NCBI GenBank assembly: GCA_035602605.1
Contig: DATNLZ010000111.1
Coordinates: forward strand, 1-64,000
From: DASQHY01 sp035602605
GTDB lineage: Bacteria > Acidobacteriota > Terriglobia > Acidiferrales > UBA7541
Length of the DNA: 64,000 bases
Direction: 5' to 3'
Below are positions 8,944 to 16,164 of the stretch, piece by piece. Made by a program: the position numbers and the translations under genes. A model generated the notes under the pieces. It was given only the letters and a program-made list of their open reading frames with translations. It was not told the origin of the DNA and did no database searches. Position 1 is the stretch's first letter. The number at the start of each line of letters is the position of its first letter.

Positions 8944-9561
8944 TCAGTCAGGTGTTTCCCCAGCGTAATCGAACGTCGAGTATTCAGCATATTTGCCGCT
9001 GTGGTCGTATTGCACGACATCCGACGTCACGCGAAACACTTGCGAGGCCCCCAGGGTCAACCGTTTGGAGGTAAATCCTGTCGGTTTGTCTAAGTATAGC
9101 TCTTCCGGCTCGTGGCTCACAGGATTGAGGATTGGTCCGAGTGCATATTCCACGACTCCAATCGCGCGCGCGCGACTCTTGAGCCCGTCGAGATGCAGCT
9201 CGAAGGGAACATAGCGCGGTCCTTCGCGACGCGATGCGACAGCCATAAAAATGGCCCACGGCCCTCCCGACTTCCCTTCCGCTAAGGTAGAAAGCACTTT
9301 GCGCTGGGCGGCACTGGCCTTTTCGTCGGCGACGACGAGCCAGGTGACGTTTCCTTTGTGAAGCGGTCCAGGTGAATGCCCAACCCAAGCGAAGGAAAGA
9401 CCGTCGAGCACCACGTCCCCCAAGTTTCCTTTATCCACGTGCCAGAGATAGCCACCTTCACAGAAGCCTTGAGTTGGTGGCGCATCGAAGCTGCATGGGC
9501 ACCCCCAGTCGCAACTACATGCACCGAGGAGAGTTCCTTTCATTGTCCATTTCGTAGGCAT
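8944..9561 (-). CDS. DUF1326 domain protein
   Basis: Encodes 205 residues of the DUF1326 family. The N-terminus carries the diagnostic cysteine cluster CSCDWGCPCSF at about residues 15-25, a plausible metal or redox site. No signal peptide or membrane helix is visible. A strong ribosome site (AGGGGGG) precedes the ATG. It lies directly upstream of a DUF2182 membrane protein in the same orientation; the two families are often adjacent in bacterial genomes, which suggests a shared function, although none has been established to my knowledge. A perfect 10-base palindrome AATTCGAATT lies at 9587-9596, about 30 bases upstream. Confidence 0.82.
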   Translation of the reverse strand: MPTKWTMKGTLLGACSCDWGCPCSFDAPPTQGFCEGGYLWHVDKGNLGDVVLDGLSFAWVGHSPGPLHKGNVTWLVVADEKASAAQRKVLSTLAEGKSGGPWAIFMAVASRREGPRYVPFELHLDGLKSRARAIGVVEYALGPILNPVSHEPEELYLDKPTGFTSKRLTLGASQVFRVTSDVVQYDHSGKYAEYSTFDYAGETPD

Positions 9562-10034
9562 AACGTGCCCCCCTGTTGCGACGTTTAATTCGAATTGCCG
9601 GTTTCACCTGCCGGGATCCGGACCTACCACCATCATAAGCTATGCGAATTCCTCCGACGACCCCAGCAGGAAGTCGACTGGTAGGTGATGGCGAGGTCTA
9701 GCCGAGAGCCAAAGCGTTGCTCGCCGAGCGCCGCCGCAAAGTGAGCGCCGGATGGCTATTTGAGCGAGCCGGGGCCCCACTTTACTTCATCGGGCCGAAT
9801 GAAAATAGGGGAGTTGTGATCGGCGACGGTCGCTGCGGCAGCCCCCTCTCACTCGTCCTTTGTTGGGCGATGCGCATGCTGGACACCCCCAGCAAAGCGA
9901 AACCTAAGTTCCGGGGGTAGGTGCCTTCTCATATTCGACCCCTCGACCATGTCGAGGCGACTTAGGTGATCAATATTAGATGGTTTTCCTAGAGAATTTA
10001 TCGCACAGTGCGCAGCGGAATGTAAAGAGCGACT
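9562..10034. other. 473-base spacer without a supported gene
   Basis: Separates the stop of menG/ubiE from the start of the DUF1326 gene, both on the minus strand. Short open frames on either strand lack ribosome sites and recognisable motifs. The half nearest menG holds a dense set of inverted repeats (see 9858-9966). The part next to DUF1326 probably holds its promoter; TATGAT on the minus strand near 9640 is a candidate -10 but no convincing -35 was found. Confidence 0.5.
9858..9966. repeat. Nested inverted repeats, candidate structured RNA or terminator
   Basis: Three perfect or near-perfect stems lie within 109 bases. CTTTGTTGGG (9858-9867) pairs with CCCAGCAAAG (9888-9897) over ten positions with one G-U. 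A shorter alternative hairpin TGCTGG/CCAGCA (9877-9882/9889-9894) competes with it. CCTAAGT (9903-9909) pairs with ACTTAGG (9960-9966) and encloses CCTCGAC-CAT-GTCGAGG (9941-9957). A GGGGT/ACCCC pairing (9914-9918/9938-9942) is a further alternative. No long T-run follows on either strand, so it is not a textbook intrinsic terminator. Position is 69 bases past the menG stop. Confidence 0.5.
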
Positions 10035-10859
10035 TCATCGGCGGGCGCGATGCAGCGTAACGATTCCGCCCGTCCAACGTTCGAAGCTCAGATTCACGAA
10101 TCCGACTTGCTCCATTAACGCAGCAAGAGCCTCAGGCGAAGGAAATTTCGCAACCGAGTCTGGCAGATAGGTGTACGCGGCGCGGTCGCCGGAGATAGCT
10201 CCACCGAGGCTGGGAAGGATTTTTCTGAAATAAAAGCGATAGAGTGCGCTGAACATGCGGCCGCGGGGCTCGGCGAACTCGAGGATGCCGACTTCGCCAC
10301 CGGGGCGCAGCACGCGGTACATTTCAAGCAGCCCACGCTCGTAACTGGCGAGATTCCGAAAACCGAACGCTGCGGTGAGAAGATCAAATGAGTGATCGGC
10401 GAACGGGAGAGCGAGGGCGTCGGCTTCGGCAAATAATTGCCGGGGGATTACCCGATGGTTTGCGCGGCCGAGGGAGCACTTCCGCAGCGCCTGAACTAGC
10501 ATGGGATGCGCGAAATCAGTTCCGATGACGCGAGCGCGTCCGCTCCGTGCGAGTCCTGCCGTCAGGTCGCCTGTGCCGCAGCACAAATCCAGTACGCTGG
10601 CGTGTTCGCGGAGCAGAATGTTTCGAAATCGCTTGGCCACGCGGCGGCGCCAGACGCGATCCATCTGCAAGGAAAGCGCATGGTTGAGGAAATCGTAACG
10701 TGGAGCGATGCGACCGAACATTTGGCGGACGCTTTGGGCGGCTTCGCGATCACCGCGCGTTCCCGGCGGCCGGGTTCCCGGGAGTGTTTGTGGCTTCAGA
10801 GTGGTCCCCCTCAGCTCTTTCGTGCGACGAGAACAGGCAGTTCGCGAAGCACTTCGCAT
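10035..10859 (-). CDS. menG: Demethylmenaquinone methyltransferase (UbiE/MenG)
   Basis: Encodes up to 274 residues. It methylates demethylmenaquinone to menaquinone using S-adenosylmethionine; the same family acts on ubiquinone precursors. Class I methyltransferase motif I is VLDLCCGTGDL at about 89-99, preceded by the family signature MFGRIAPRYDFLNHALS (47-63) and followed by AFGFRNL and the LRPGGEVGILEF block. The ATG used overlaps the end of aroB by 49 bases and gives a 40-residue basic N-terminus not typical of the family. The true start may be a later non-ATG codon. Co-directional overlap suggests an aroB-menG operon. Confidence 0.9.
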   Translation of the reverse strand: MRSASRTACSRRTKELRGTTLKPQTLPGTRPPGTRGDREAAQSVRQMFGRIAPRYDFLNHALSLQMDRVWRRRVAKRFRNILLREHASVLDLCCGTGDLTAGLARSGRARVIGTDFAHPMLVQALRKCSLGRANHRVIPRQLFAEADALALPFADHSFDLLTAAFGFRNLASYERGLLEMYRVLRPGGEVGILEFAEPRGRMFSALYRFYFRKILPSLGGAISGDRAAYTYLPDSVAKFPSPEALAALMEQVGFVNLSFERWTGGIVTLHRARR

Positions 10860-11926
10860 ATCACTTTTTCGGGAATATCCGAAACCGTTTCCGAGCGGCC
10901 AATTTTTGAAGCGACCACAAAACGTAATTGACCCGCACGGGCTTTCTTGTCTGCGCGCATGGCTGCAATCATGCGCTGGCCGGAGATGGCCGGCAACGCA
11001 GGCAGAGGACCCGCGCGCGCGATTAAATCAATCATGCGCTTCGCGTCCGATGGCGTCGTCTTGCCGATCGCTACACCAAACAGCCCCGCAGCGATCATGC
11101 CCCAGGCAACTGCTTCACCATGACGAAAAACACGGTAGCGTGTGACCGTTTCCAGGGCGTGCCCGAGGGTATGGCCGAAATTCAATATTTCGCGGGGCCC
11201 AGATTCGCGCTCGTCGCGGCTCACAATGTCCGCCTTCGCTTTTATACATCGCGGAATTACGTAGTCGAGGGCTCCAGGCTCTCGCCATAGCACGTTCGAC
11301 AGCTGGCGCTCCAAAAATTCAAACAGTTGACGGTCGCCGATAATGCCGTATTTAATTACCTCGTAAATTCCGGATCGATATTCGCGTCTCGGAAGTGTTC
11401 TGAGTGTTTCCGGATCGGTCAGCACAATTCGCGGTGGATAAAATGCACCAACAAGGTTCTTCCCTTCCGGCAAATTGACGCCCGTCTTTCCTCCGATGGC
11501 GCTGTCCACCTGGGCGACGAGGGTAGTTGGAACATGAACGAGCTTGACGCCCCGGAGAAAACTTGCAGCCACGTACCCCGCGACATCTCCGACGACGCCG
11601 CCGCCCACGGCGACCAGCATTGATCGCCGGTCGGCGCCGGCCCGCACCAATTGCCGACAAATCTGCTCAACGGTCTCGAGATTCTTCAAAGATTCACGGT
11701 CATTAAAAAGGATAGTGCATATCGTTTTGCGATTACCGGAGTCGCAACACCCATGCAGGACGTAGCGTCCCCAATTTCTCCACACGGTCGGCGACGACAC
11801 AATATAAATATTGAACGGTTTTCCAAGCCGCGAAATGTGTCCGGACCAACGTTGCAAGAGGCCTTTACCGAAGAGAACGGGGTAGCTGCCCGCTGATGAT
11901 CGCACAAGAACTTGTTGAGTCTTCAT
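10811..11926 (-). CDS. aroB: 3-dehydroquinate synthase
   Basis: Encodes 371 residues of the shikimate pathway enzyme that converts DAHP to 3-dehydroquinate using NAD and a divalent metal. Motifs are intact: the NAD-binding GGGVVGDVAGYVAAS, the HVPTTLVAQVDSAIGGKTG block, and the metal-site helix FGHTLGHALE with a later RHGEAVAWGM. The ATG at 11926 is preferred over a TTG two codons upstream. The gene is divergent from nadB across a 119-base spacer and its 3' end overlaps menG, linking aromatic precursor supply with menaquinone maturation. Confidence 0.94.
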   Translation of the reverse strand: MKTQQVLVRSSAGSYPVLFGKGLLQRWSGHISRLGKPFNIYIVSSPTVWRNWGRYVLHGCCDSGNRKTICTILFNDRESLKNLETVEQICRQLVRAGADRRSMLVAVGGGVVGDVAGYVAASFLRGVKLVHVPTTLVAQVDSAIGGKTGVNLPEGKNLVGAFYPPRIVLTDPETLRTLPRREYRSGIYEVIKYGIIGDRQLFEFLERQLSNVLWREPGALDYVIPRCIKAKADIVSRDERESGPREILNFGHTLGHALETVTRYRVFRHGEAVAWGMIAAGLFGVAIGKTTPSDAKRMIDLIARAGPLPALPAISGQRMIAAMRADKKARAGQLRFVVASKIGRSETVSDIPEKVICEVLRELPVLVARKS

Positions 11927-12028
11927 GAGCAAATGATTTGCGCTAATCCTCTATTTCGATTGGAAAAAGACCGCCGCGTAGAATGAGAAACTCTAGCACA
12001 ATTCCGCAAGCTGCCTAGGAATGATTGA

Positions 12029-12045
12029 GTTAGCTTCGTGCTAAC
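12029..12045. promoter_or_regulatory. Inverted repeat directly before nadB start
   Basis: GTTAGC-N5-GCTAAC, a perfect 6-base inverted repeat whose right arm ends on the base before the nadB ATG. It could be a repressor operator or an RNA hairpin that occludes initiation, since no Shine-Dalgarno site is seen before this ATG. NAD-synthesis genes are commonly repressed by NAD-responsive regulators, but the motif was not matched to a specific one. If the ATG at 12070 is the true start, the repeat would lie 24 bases upstream. Confidence 0.35.
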
Positions 12046-13716
12046 ATGAGCTTCATTCAACGGCCTGTTATGAAAGCTCAGAAGATCCATCACGTGGATT
12101 TCGCGGTGGTCGGTTGCGGAGTAGCCGGTCTACGTGGCGCCATCGAGTTAAGCAGCGCCGGCAAAGTGCTGGTGCTCGCGAAATCTGGTTTGAACGATTC
12201 GGCAACTGAATGGGCTCAGGGTGGTATCGCTGCAGCGCTGAGCGACGAAGATGAAGTGAGCCTCCACGAGCAAGACACGCTTCTCGCTGGCGACGGGCTG
12301 TGTCGTCCGGAGGCTGTGAAAATACTTGTCGAGGAGGGTCCGCGCTTCATCCAAGAGTTAATCGAGTGGGGGACCCAGTTTGATCATGCGGGGACGAAGC
12401 TTGCATTTACCCGCGAGGCCGCGCATAGCCGTTCGCGCATTCTACATGCGCAAGGCGATTCTACCGGGCGCGAAATCGGCCGTGCACTCTTGGCTCGCGC
12501 CCAATCGTGCCCGGCGCTGCAAATCTCGCCTTTCGCGTTTACCACTGAATTGCTGATGGAGGATCAGCGCGCAACAGGTCTGCGCTACCTCAACGAATCC
12601 TCAGGAGAAATCGAAGAAGTCCATGCGGAGGCTGTGCTGCTTGCGACTGGCGGGCTTGGCCAGGTCTACAGTCAAACGACAAATCCTGCCGTTGCAACTG
12701 GGGACGGAATGGCCATCGCGTACCAAGCCGGAGCGGTGCTCGCGGACCTGGAATTTGTACAATTTCATCCTACCGCTTTGGCTATAAAGGGTGCGCCACG
12801 TTTTCTTCTCTCGGAAGCGCTGCGCGGCGAGGGCGGAGTGCTTCGCAACATTGATCTGGAGCGGTTCATGAAGCGTTATCACGAAGCGCAAGAGCTTGCG
12901 CCGCGCGACGTGGTGGCCCGGGCGATCGTTTCGGAAATGCATCGCACGCGCAGCGAGCATGTGTATCTGGATATGACCAACAAATCCGAAGAGTTTTTAA
13001 AGAAACGTTTCCCGCGCATCTTTGCCACGTGTCTCCAGTATGGACTGGACATCTCGGCTGACCTGGCGCCGGTGCGTCCTGCGGCGCATTACGCCATGGG
13101 TGGCGTTAAAACCGACCTATGGGGCCGAACTTCGCTTTCCAGTCTTTACGCGGCGGGCGAAACAGCCGCGACCGGCGTGCATGGGGCCAACCGGCTAGCC
13201 AGCAATTCTCTTCTGGAAGGGTTGGTGTTTGGCGCGCGAGCGGGTGACGCGATGATGAAGGACTGTCGAACATCAAAGAAACATGCCGAAACTGCGGGGG
13301 ATGCTGAGAAGCGCGCTCAAAAGCTCGATCATCATCATTCCGCGAAACACGGTCCGGAAAACAATTCCGCACCGAAAGCAGGCGCGACCGCTTCGGGCAT
13401 CGAGTGCCCGCCGGCATTTCAGCAAATTCGCGATTTAATGTGGAAGCACGTGGGAATCCTTCGCAACGGAAAAGAGCTCACGCGCGCGATCGAACAACTT
13501 CGGGAGCTTCCGTCGCCTGTTCCCGAGCACGCTTCGCGCCGCGATGCCGAGCTCCACAATGCATGGACGCTAGCACAATTGATCGCGGGGTCGGCGCTGG
13601 CGCGGGAGGAAAGCCGCGGCAGCCATTACCGCTCCGATTTTCCGTACAGTAACGACGATGATTTTCTGAAACATTCTGCGGTGGCCACGGGCAAAAAGGT
13701 GTGGTTCGAGCGTTAG
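12046..13716 (+). CDS. nadB: L-aspartate oxidase
   Basis: Encodes 556 residues of the flavoenzyme that oxidises L-aspartate to iminoaspartate for NAD synthesis with NadA. The FAD dinucleotide-binding motif VVGCGVAGLRGAIE lies at about 21-34, followed by SATEWAQGGIAAAL, the active-site region REAAHSRSRILHA, QFHPTAL, the PRDVVARAI block and AAHYAMGGVKTD. A His/Lys-rich low-complexity insertion at about 410-445 (for example KLDHHHSAKHGPEN) separates the flavin domain from the C-terminal helical domain. The first eight residues may be untranslated, because ATG 12070 starts MKAQKIHHVDFAVVG, closer to the usual N-terminus. nadA and nadC are not in the window. Confidence 0.94.
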   Translation: MSFIQRPVMKAQKIHHVDFAVVGCGVAGLRGAIELSSAGKVLVLAKSGLNDSATEWAQGGIAAALSDEDEVSLHEQDTLLAGDGLCRPEAVKILVEEGPRFIQELIEWGTQFDHAGTKLAFTREAAHSRSRILHAQGDSTGREIGRALLARAQSCPALQISPFAFTTELLMEDQRATGLRYLNESSGEIEEVHAEAVLLATGGLGQVYSQTTNPAVATGDGMAIAYQAGAVLADLEFVQFHPTALAIKGAPRFLLSEALRGEGGVLRNIDLERFMKRYHEAQELAPRDVVARAIVSEMHRTRSEHVYLDMTNKSEEFLKKRFPRIFATCLQYGLDISADLAPVRPAAHYAMGGVKTDLWGRTSLSSLYAAGETAATGVHGANRLASNSLLEGLVFGARAGDAMMKDCRTSKKHAETAGDAEKRAQKLDHHHSAKHGPENNSAPKAGATASGIECPPAFQQIRDLMWKHVGILRNGKELTRAIEQLRELPSPVPEHASRRDAELHNAWTLAQLIAGSALAREESRGSHYRSDFPYSNDDDFLKHSAVATGKKVWFER

Positions 13717-13722
13717 GCCGGC

Positions 13723-14769
13723 TTAACGAAACTTCTTTTGCAGCTCGCCGATGGATTCCACAAATACATGCCCAACAATCGCCAGACTTCGTGGACTGAT
13801 TTTGTCCAGAGTGTCTTGGGTGGTGTGCCAGTAGGGGATCTCCAAATCGATGACGTCAACACAGGGAACTTTTCTTTTGAGGAATGCCAAGTGGTCATCT
13901 TCTATCGCTGTCTGTTCGGAGACAAACACCTTGCCGTATCCAAGCCGAGCGGCAGTGGCCCACACTAGATCCGTAAGCCACGGCGTGGAATTCGTTTCAC
14001 GCTTGATTCGAAGATTTTTGTAGCCGATTATATCGGCGAGCATCATCGCTTTGATGCGCCTCAAGTCGCCGCTGGCATTCAGCTTGGCCGCCATTTCACG
14101 GCTGCCGAAGGTGCTGTCCGTATCGTTGTTCCACTGGCGAAACGCTTCTTCACCGTCGAAGAAGGCAATCCAAATCGTTAAGGCATTTTTATGACTGCAA
14201 AAATGACGCGCCATCTCCAGCATCAGTCCAGTTGAGGAGCCCCCATCATCCGCACCGACGAAGTTGTCCATCGTTAAAGTGTCGTAGTGCGTGGTCAGAA
14301 GGATTACGTTCGGACTGTTCCCCTGAATCTTTACCAGTAAATTCTTCATTTGTACTTGACCGATCGGGGTTGAGGCACCGAAGTTGTCTTCCTCCACAGT
14401 GCACCCAAAGCTGCGGAGCTGAGCCTGCATGTATTCCTGGGCTTTGTGAATTCCCGGCGAATCGGGGGGCCGGGGCCCGATCTCGACCAGCTTCTTCACA
14501 TGGTCAAAAGCTTTCTGACCGTCGAAACCCGCAGTCTTTTCCGGCGGCGGTGGGGCATCGTCGAGCGAACCGGGGTCTATGGGGCTCGAAGCTGTGATCG
14601 TAGCAGATGATGATGGCGCTGCAGATGAGGATGAGGTTGCTGGCGATGTGGCGGCTTGAGCTTTTGCTGGCGGCGCACCGTTGTTCACCGAGCATCCTAC
14701 GGCGAATAGCAGTACCAGGAAGCATCCCGCACCCGTGACGCAGCGCTGCATATAGTGTTCCCGACTCAC
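13723..14769 (-). CDS. M28-family zinc peptidase / glutaminyl cyclase-like lipoprotein
   Basis: Encodes 348 residues. The N-terminus has a hydrophobic stretch ending in the lipobox-like FAVGC, suggesting lipidation at Cys26, followed by a Ser/Ala/Thr/Pro-rich linker to about residue 75. The catalytic domain shows the M28 metal-ligand blocks TTHYDT, GADDGGSS, FDGEEAF and YWHTTQDT, an arrangement shared by aminopeptidases and glutaminyl-peptide cyclotransferases. The EDDHLAF block resembles glutaminyl cyclases, so either activity is possible. The GTG start overlaps the last base of the tatC stop; an ATG six codons later (14751) is also plausible. It is convergent with nadB across only six bases. 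Confidence 0.85.
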   Translation of the reverse strand: MSREHYMQRCVTGAGCFLVLLFAVGCSVNNGAPPAKAQAATSPATSSSSAAPSSSATITASSPIDPGSLDDAPPPPEKTAGFDGQKAFDHVKKLVEIGPRPPDSPGIHKAQEYMQAQLRSFGCTVEEDNFGASTPIGQVQMKNLLVKIQGNSPNVILLTTHYDTLTMDNFVGADDGGSSTGLMLEMARHFCSHKNALTIWIAFFDGEEAFRQWNNDTDSTFGSREMAAKLNASGDLRRIKAMMLADIIGYKNLRIKRETNSTPWLTDLVWATAARLGYGKVFVSEQTAIEDDHLAFLKRKVPCVDVIDLEIPYWHTTQDTLDKISPRSLAIVGHVFVESIGELQKKFR

Positions 14770-15584
14770 TACGTCTGGCCCCCGGCCGCATTCGGCAAGT
14801 CTCTACGGCGGCGCTTGCGCACCACTGCTGCCGACACGCCGATGCCAACAAAATAAAGTCCGACCATGGGAGCCATAAAGATCAGCATGGTCATAGCATC
14901 AGGGGTCGGCGTCACGATCGCAGCCACGATGCTGATAATCAGAATGGCATAGCGGAAGTTCTTCCACAAAAACTGAGGTGTCACGATGCCAAACAGCGAT
15001 AGAAAGAAAATGAGTATCGGCAACTCGAAGACGATGCCGAGCCCCAGCAAAATCATCAGGATCAAATCAAAATACTCGTTGATGCTGATCATGGGCTCAA
15101 CCGGCCCTTTAAAACTCACCAGAAAATGCAAAATATAGGGGAGTGTGAAGAAATAACCGAAGGAAATGCCGGCCAAAAACAAGAGGACTGACGAACCCAC
15201 AAACATCACCACGACACCGCGCTCGTGTCTGTACAATGCCGGGGCGACAAACAGCCAAACCTGATACAGAACGACGGGAGAGGCGAGCACAATGCCCAGA
15301 TACAGTCCCAGCATAATGATCAAATTCAAATAGGCCGCGGGATGGGTATATACCAGCCTTTCCTGCAGCCCAGCGTCGTGGAGGGCCTTAAGCATGGGGC
15401 GCAGGATGAGCCCGATGATGTGCTGCGAGATATAGACTCCGATAAAGGCGCCGATGGCCACAGCCAGCAAGGAGTTAATGATTCGCTTGCGAAGCTCTGT
15501 CAGATGCTCGAAAAAACTCATCTGTCCGCCGCTGTCTTCGGGGACCGCAGCGGATTGCAGCTCAGGCTGGTTGGCGGTCGACAT
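14769..15584 (-). CDS. tatC: Sec-independent (Tat) translocase subunit TatC
   Basis: Encodes 271 residues from the chosen ATG with six hydrophobic helices. The conserved N-terminal signature MSFFEHLTELRKRI and the FGYFF, YHERG-like (RHERGV) and FELPI blocks identify TatC, the receptor for twin-arginine signal peptides in the inner membrane. The ATG lies inside the last codons of tatB (23-base overlap), indicating translational coupling; an open frame extends 11 codons upstream but is less likely. An unusual basic tail RKRRRR precedes the C-terminus. Confidence 0.93.
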   Translation of the reverse strand: MSTANQPELQSAAVPEDSGGQMSFFEHLTELRKRIINSLLAVAIGAFIGVYISQHIIGLILRPMLKALHDAGLQERLVYTHPAAYLNLIIMLGLYLGIVLASPVVLYQVWLFVAPALYRHERGVVVMFVGSSVLLFLAGISFGYFFTLPYILHFLVSFKGPVEPMISINEYFDLILMILLGLGIVFELPILIFFLSLFGIVTPQFLWKNFRYAILIISIVAAIVTPTPDAMTMLIFMAPMVGLYFVGIGVSAAVVRKRRRRDLPNAAGGQT

Positions 15585-16068
15585 GATTAGATTTAGCTGG
15601 AGGATTCGAGTTGCCATTATCCGGCTGAGACTCGAGATGATCGGGCTGGGGCTCGTGATCGGGAATACCAGCCTCGCCAGCCTCGCCGTCAGTTGGACTC
15701 AAATCGGAGTGCTGTGGCAAGTCCGCCTTCGTCTCCGAGGGAGTTGTGATCCACGGCCCTGCGGCAGCTTCAGGAGGGCGGGATAAGCTTTCGTCGACAG
15801 TAGTTACTTCCGGTGCGGGTTCGGCAGGCACAGGTGCGGCCGGGGCAGCCGGCAGGCGCGCTGCCTCCTTCAATTTGCGCTCCGTTTCACGAGCCTGGCG
15901 TTCCAGATCGCGCATTTCCTCTTCGAAAGCTGAGCGGAAATCCCCGGAAGCCTTGCGAAATTCGGCCATTAGCTTACCCAGCGTTCGGGCAAGCTCCGGC
16001 AACTTTTGCGGTCCGAAAACAACCAGCGCAATCACAAAAATAACGACGAGATGCGGTAGGCTTAGCAT
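15562..16068 (-). CDS. tatB: Sec-independent translocase protein TatA/TatB
   Basis: Encodes 168 residues with a single N-terminal membrane helix (LPHLVVIFVIALVVF), the hinge motif FGPQKLPELARTLGK, and an amphipathic helix, as in TatA/TatB. A long charged helix and then a Pro/Ala/Glu-rich tail follow. Length and the absence of a second tatA-like gene make TatB or a bifunctional TatA equally possible. It overlaps tatC and is divergent from ctpA. Confidence 0.85.
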   Translation of the reverse strand: MLSLPHLVVIFVIALVVFGPQKLPELARTLGKLMAEFRKASGDFRSAFEEEMRDLERQARETERKLKEAARLPAAPAAPVPAEPAPEVTTVDESLSRPPEAAAGPWITTPSETKADLPQHSDLSPTDGEAGEAGIPDHEPQPDHLESQPDNGNSNPPAKSNHVDRQPA

Positions 16069-16126
16069 CGTGTTGATTCATCATAGAAGAGGCGTCTGGA
16101 CGTGTCAAACCGAAGCCGAAAACCTA

Positions 16127-16135
16127 TGTTATACT
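16127..16135 (+). promoter_or_regulatory. Extended -10 promoter of ctpA
   Basis: TGT followed by TATACT, a good extended -10 element on the plus strand 30 bases before the ctpA ATG. The -35 region 17-18 bases upstream (around GTCAAAC) is weak, as is usual for extended -10 promoters. The expected start of transcription is near 16142. Confidence 0.55.
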
Positions 16136-16164
16136 GGCTTTACGAGCAACCATCGGAGGTTTGG

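Noticed and set aside
9600..9960. RNase P RNA, tmRNA or 6S RNA in the menG-DUF1326 spacer
   Set aside because: The conserved sequence blocks of RNase P RNA and tmRNA are absent, and a 6S-like long bubble hairpin could not be drawn. A generic structured element is retained instead.
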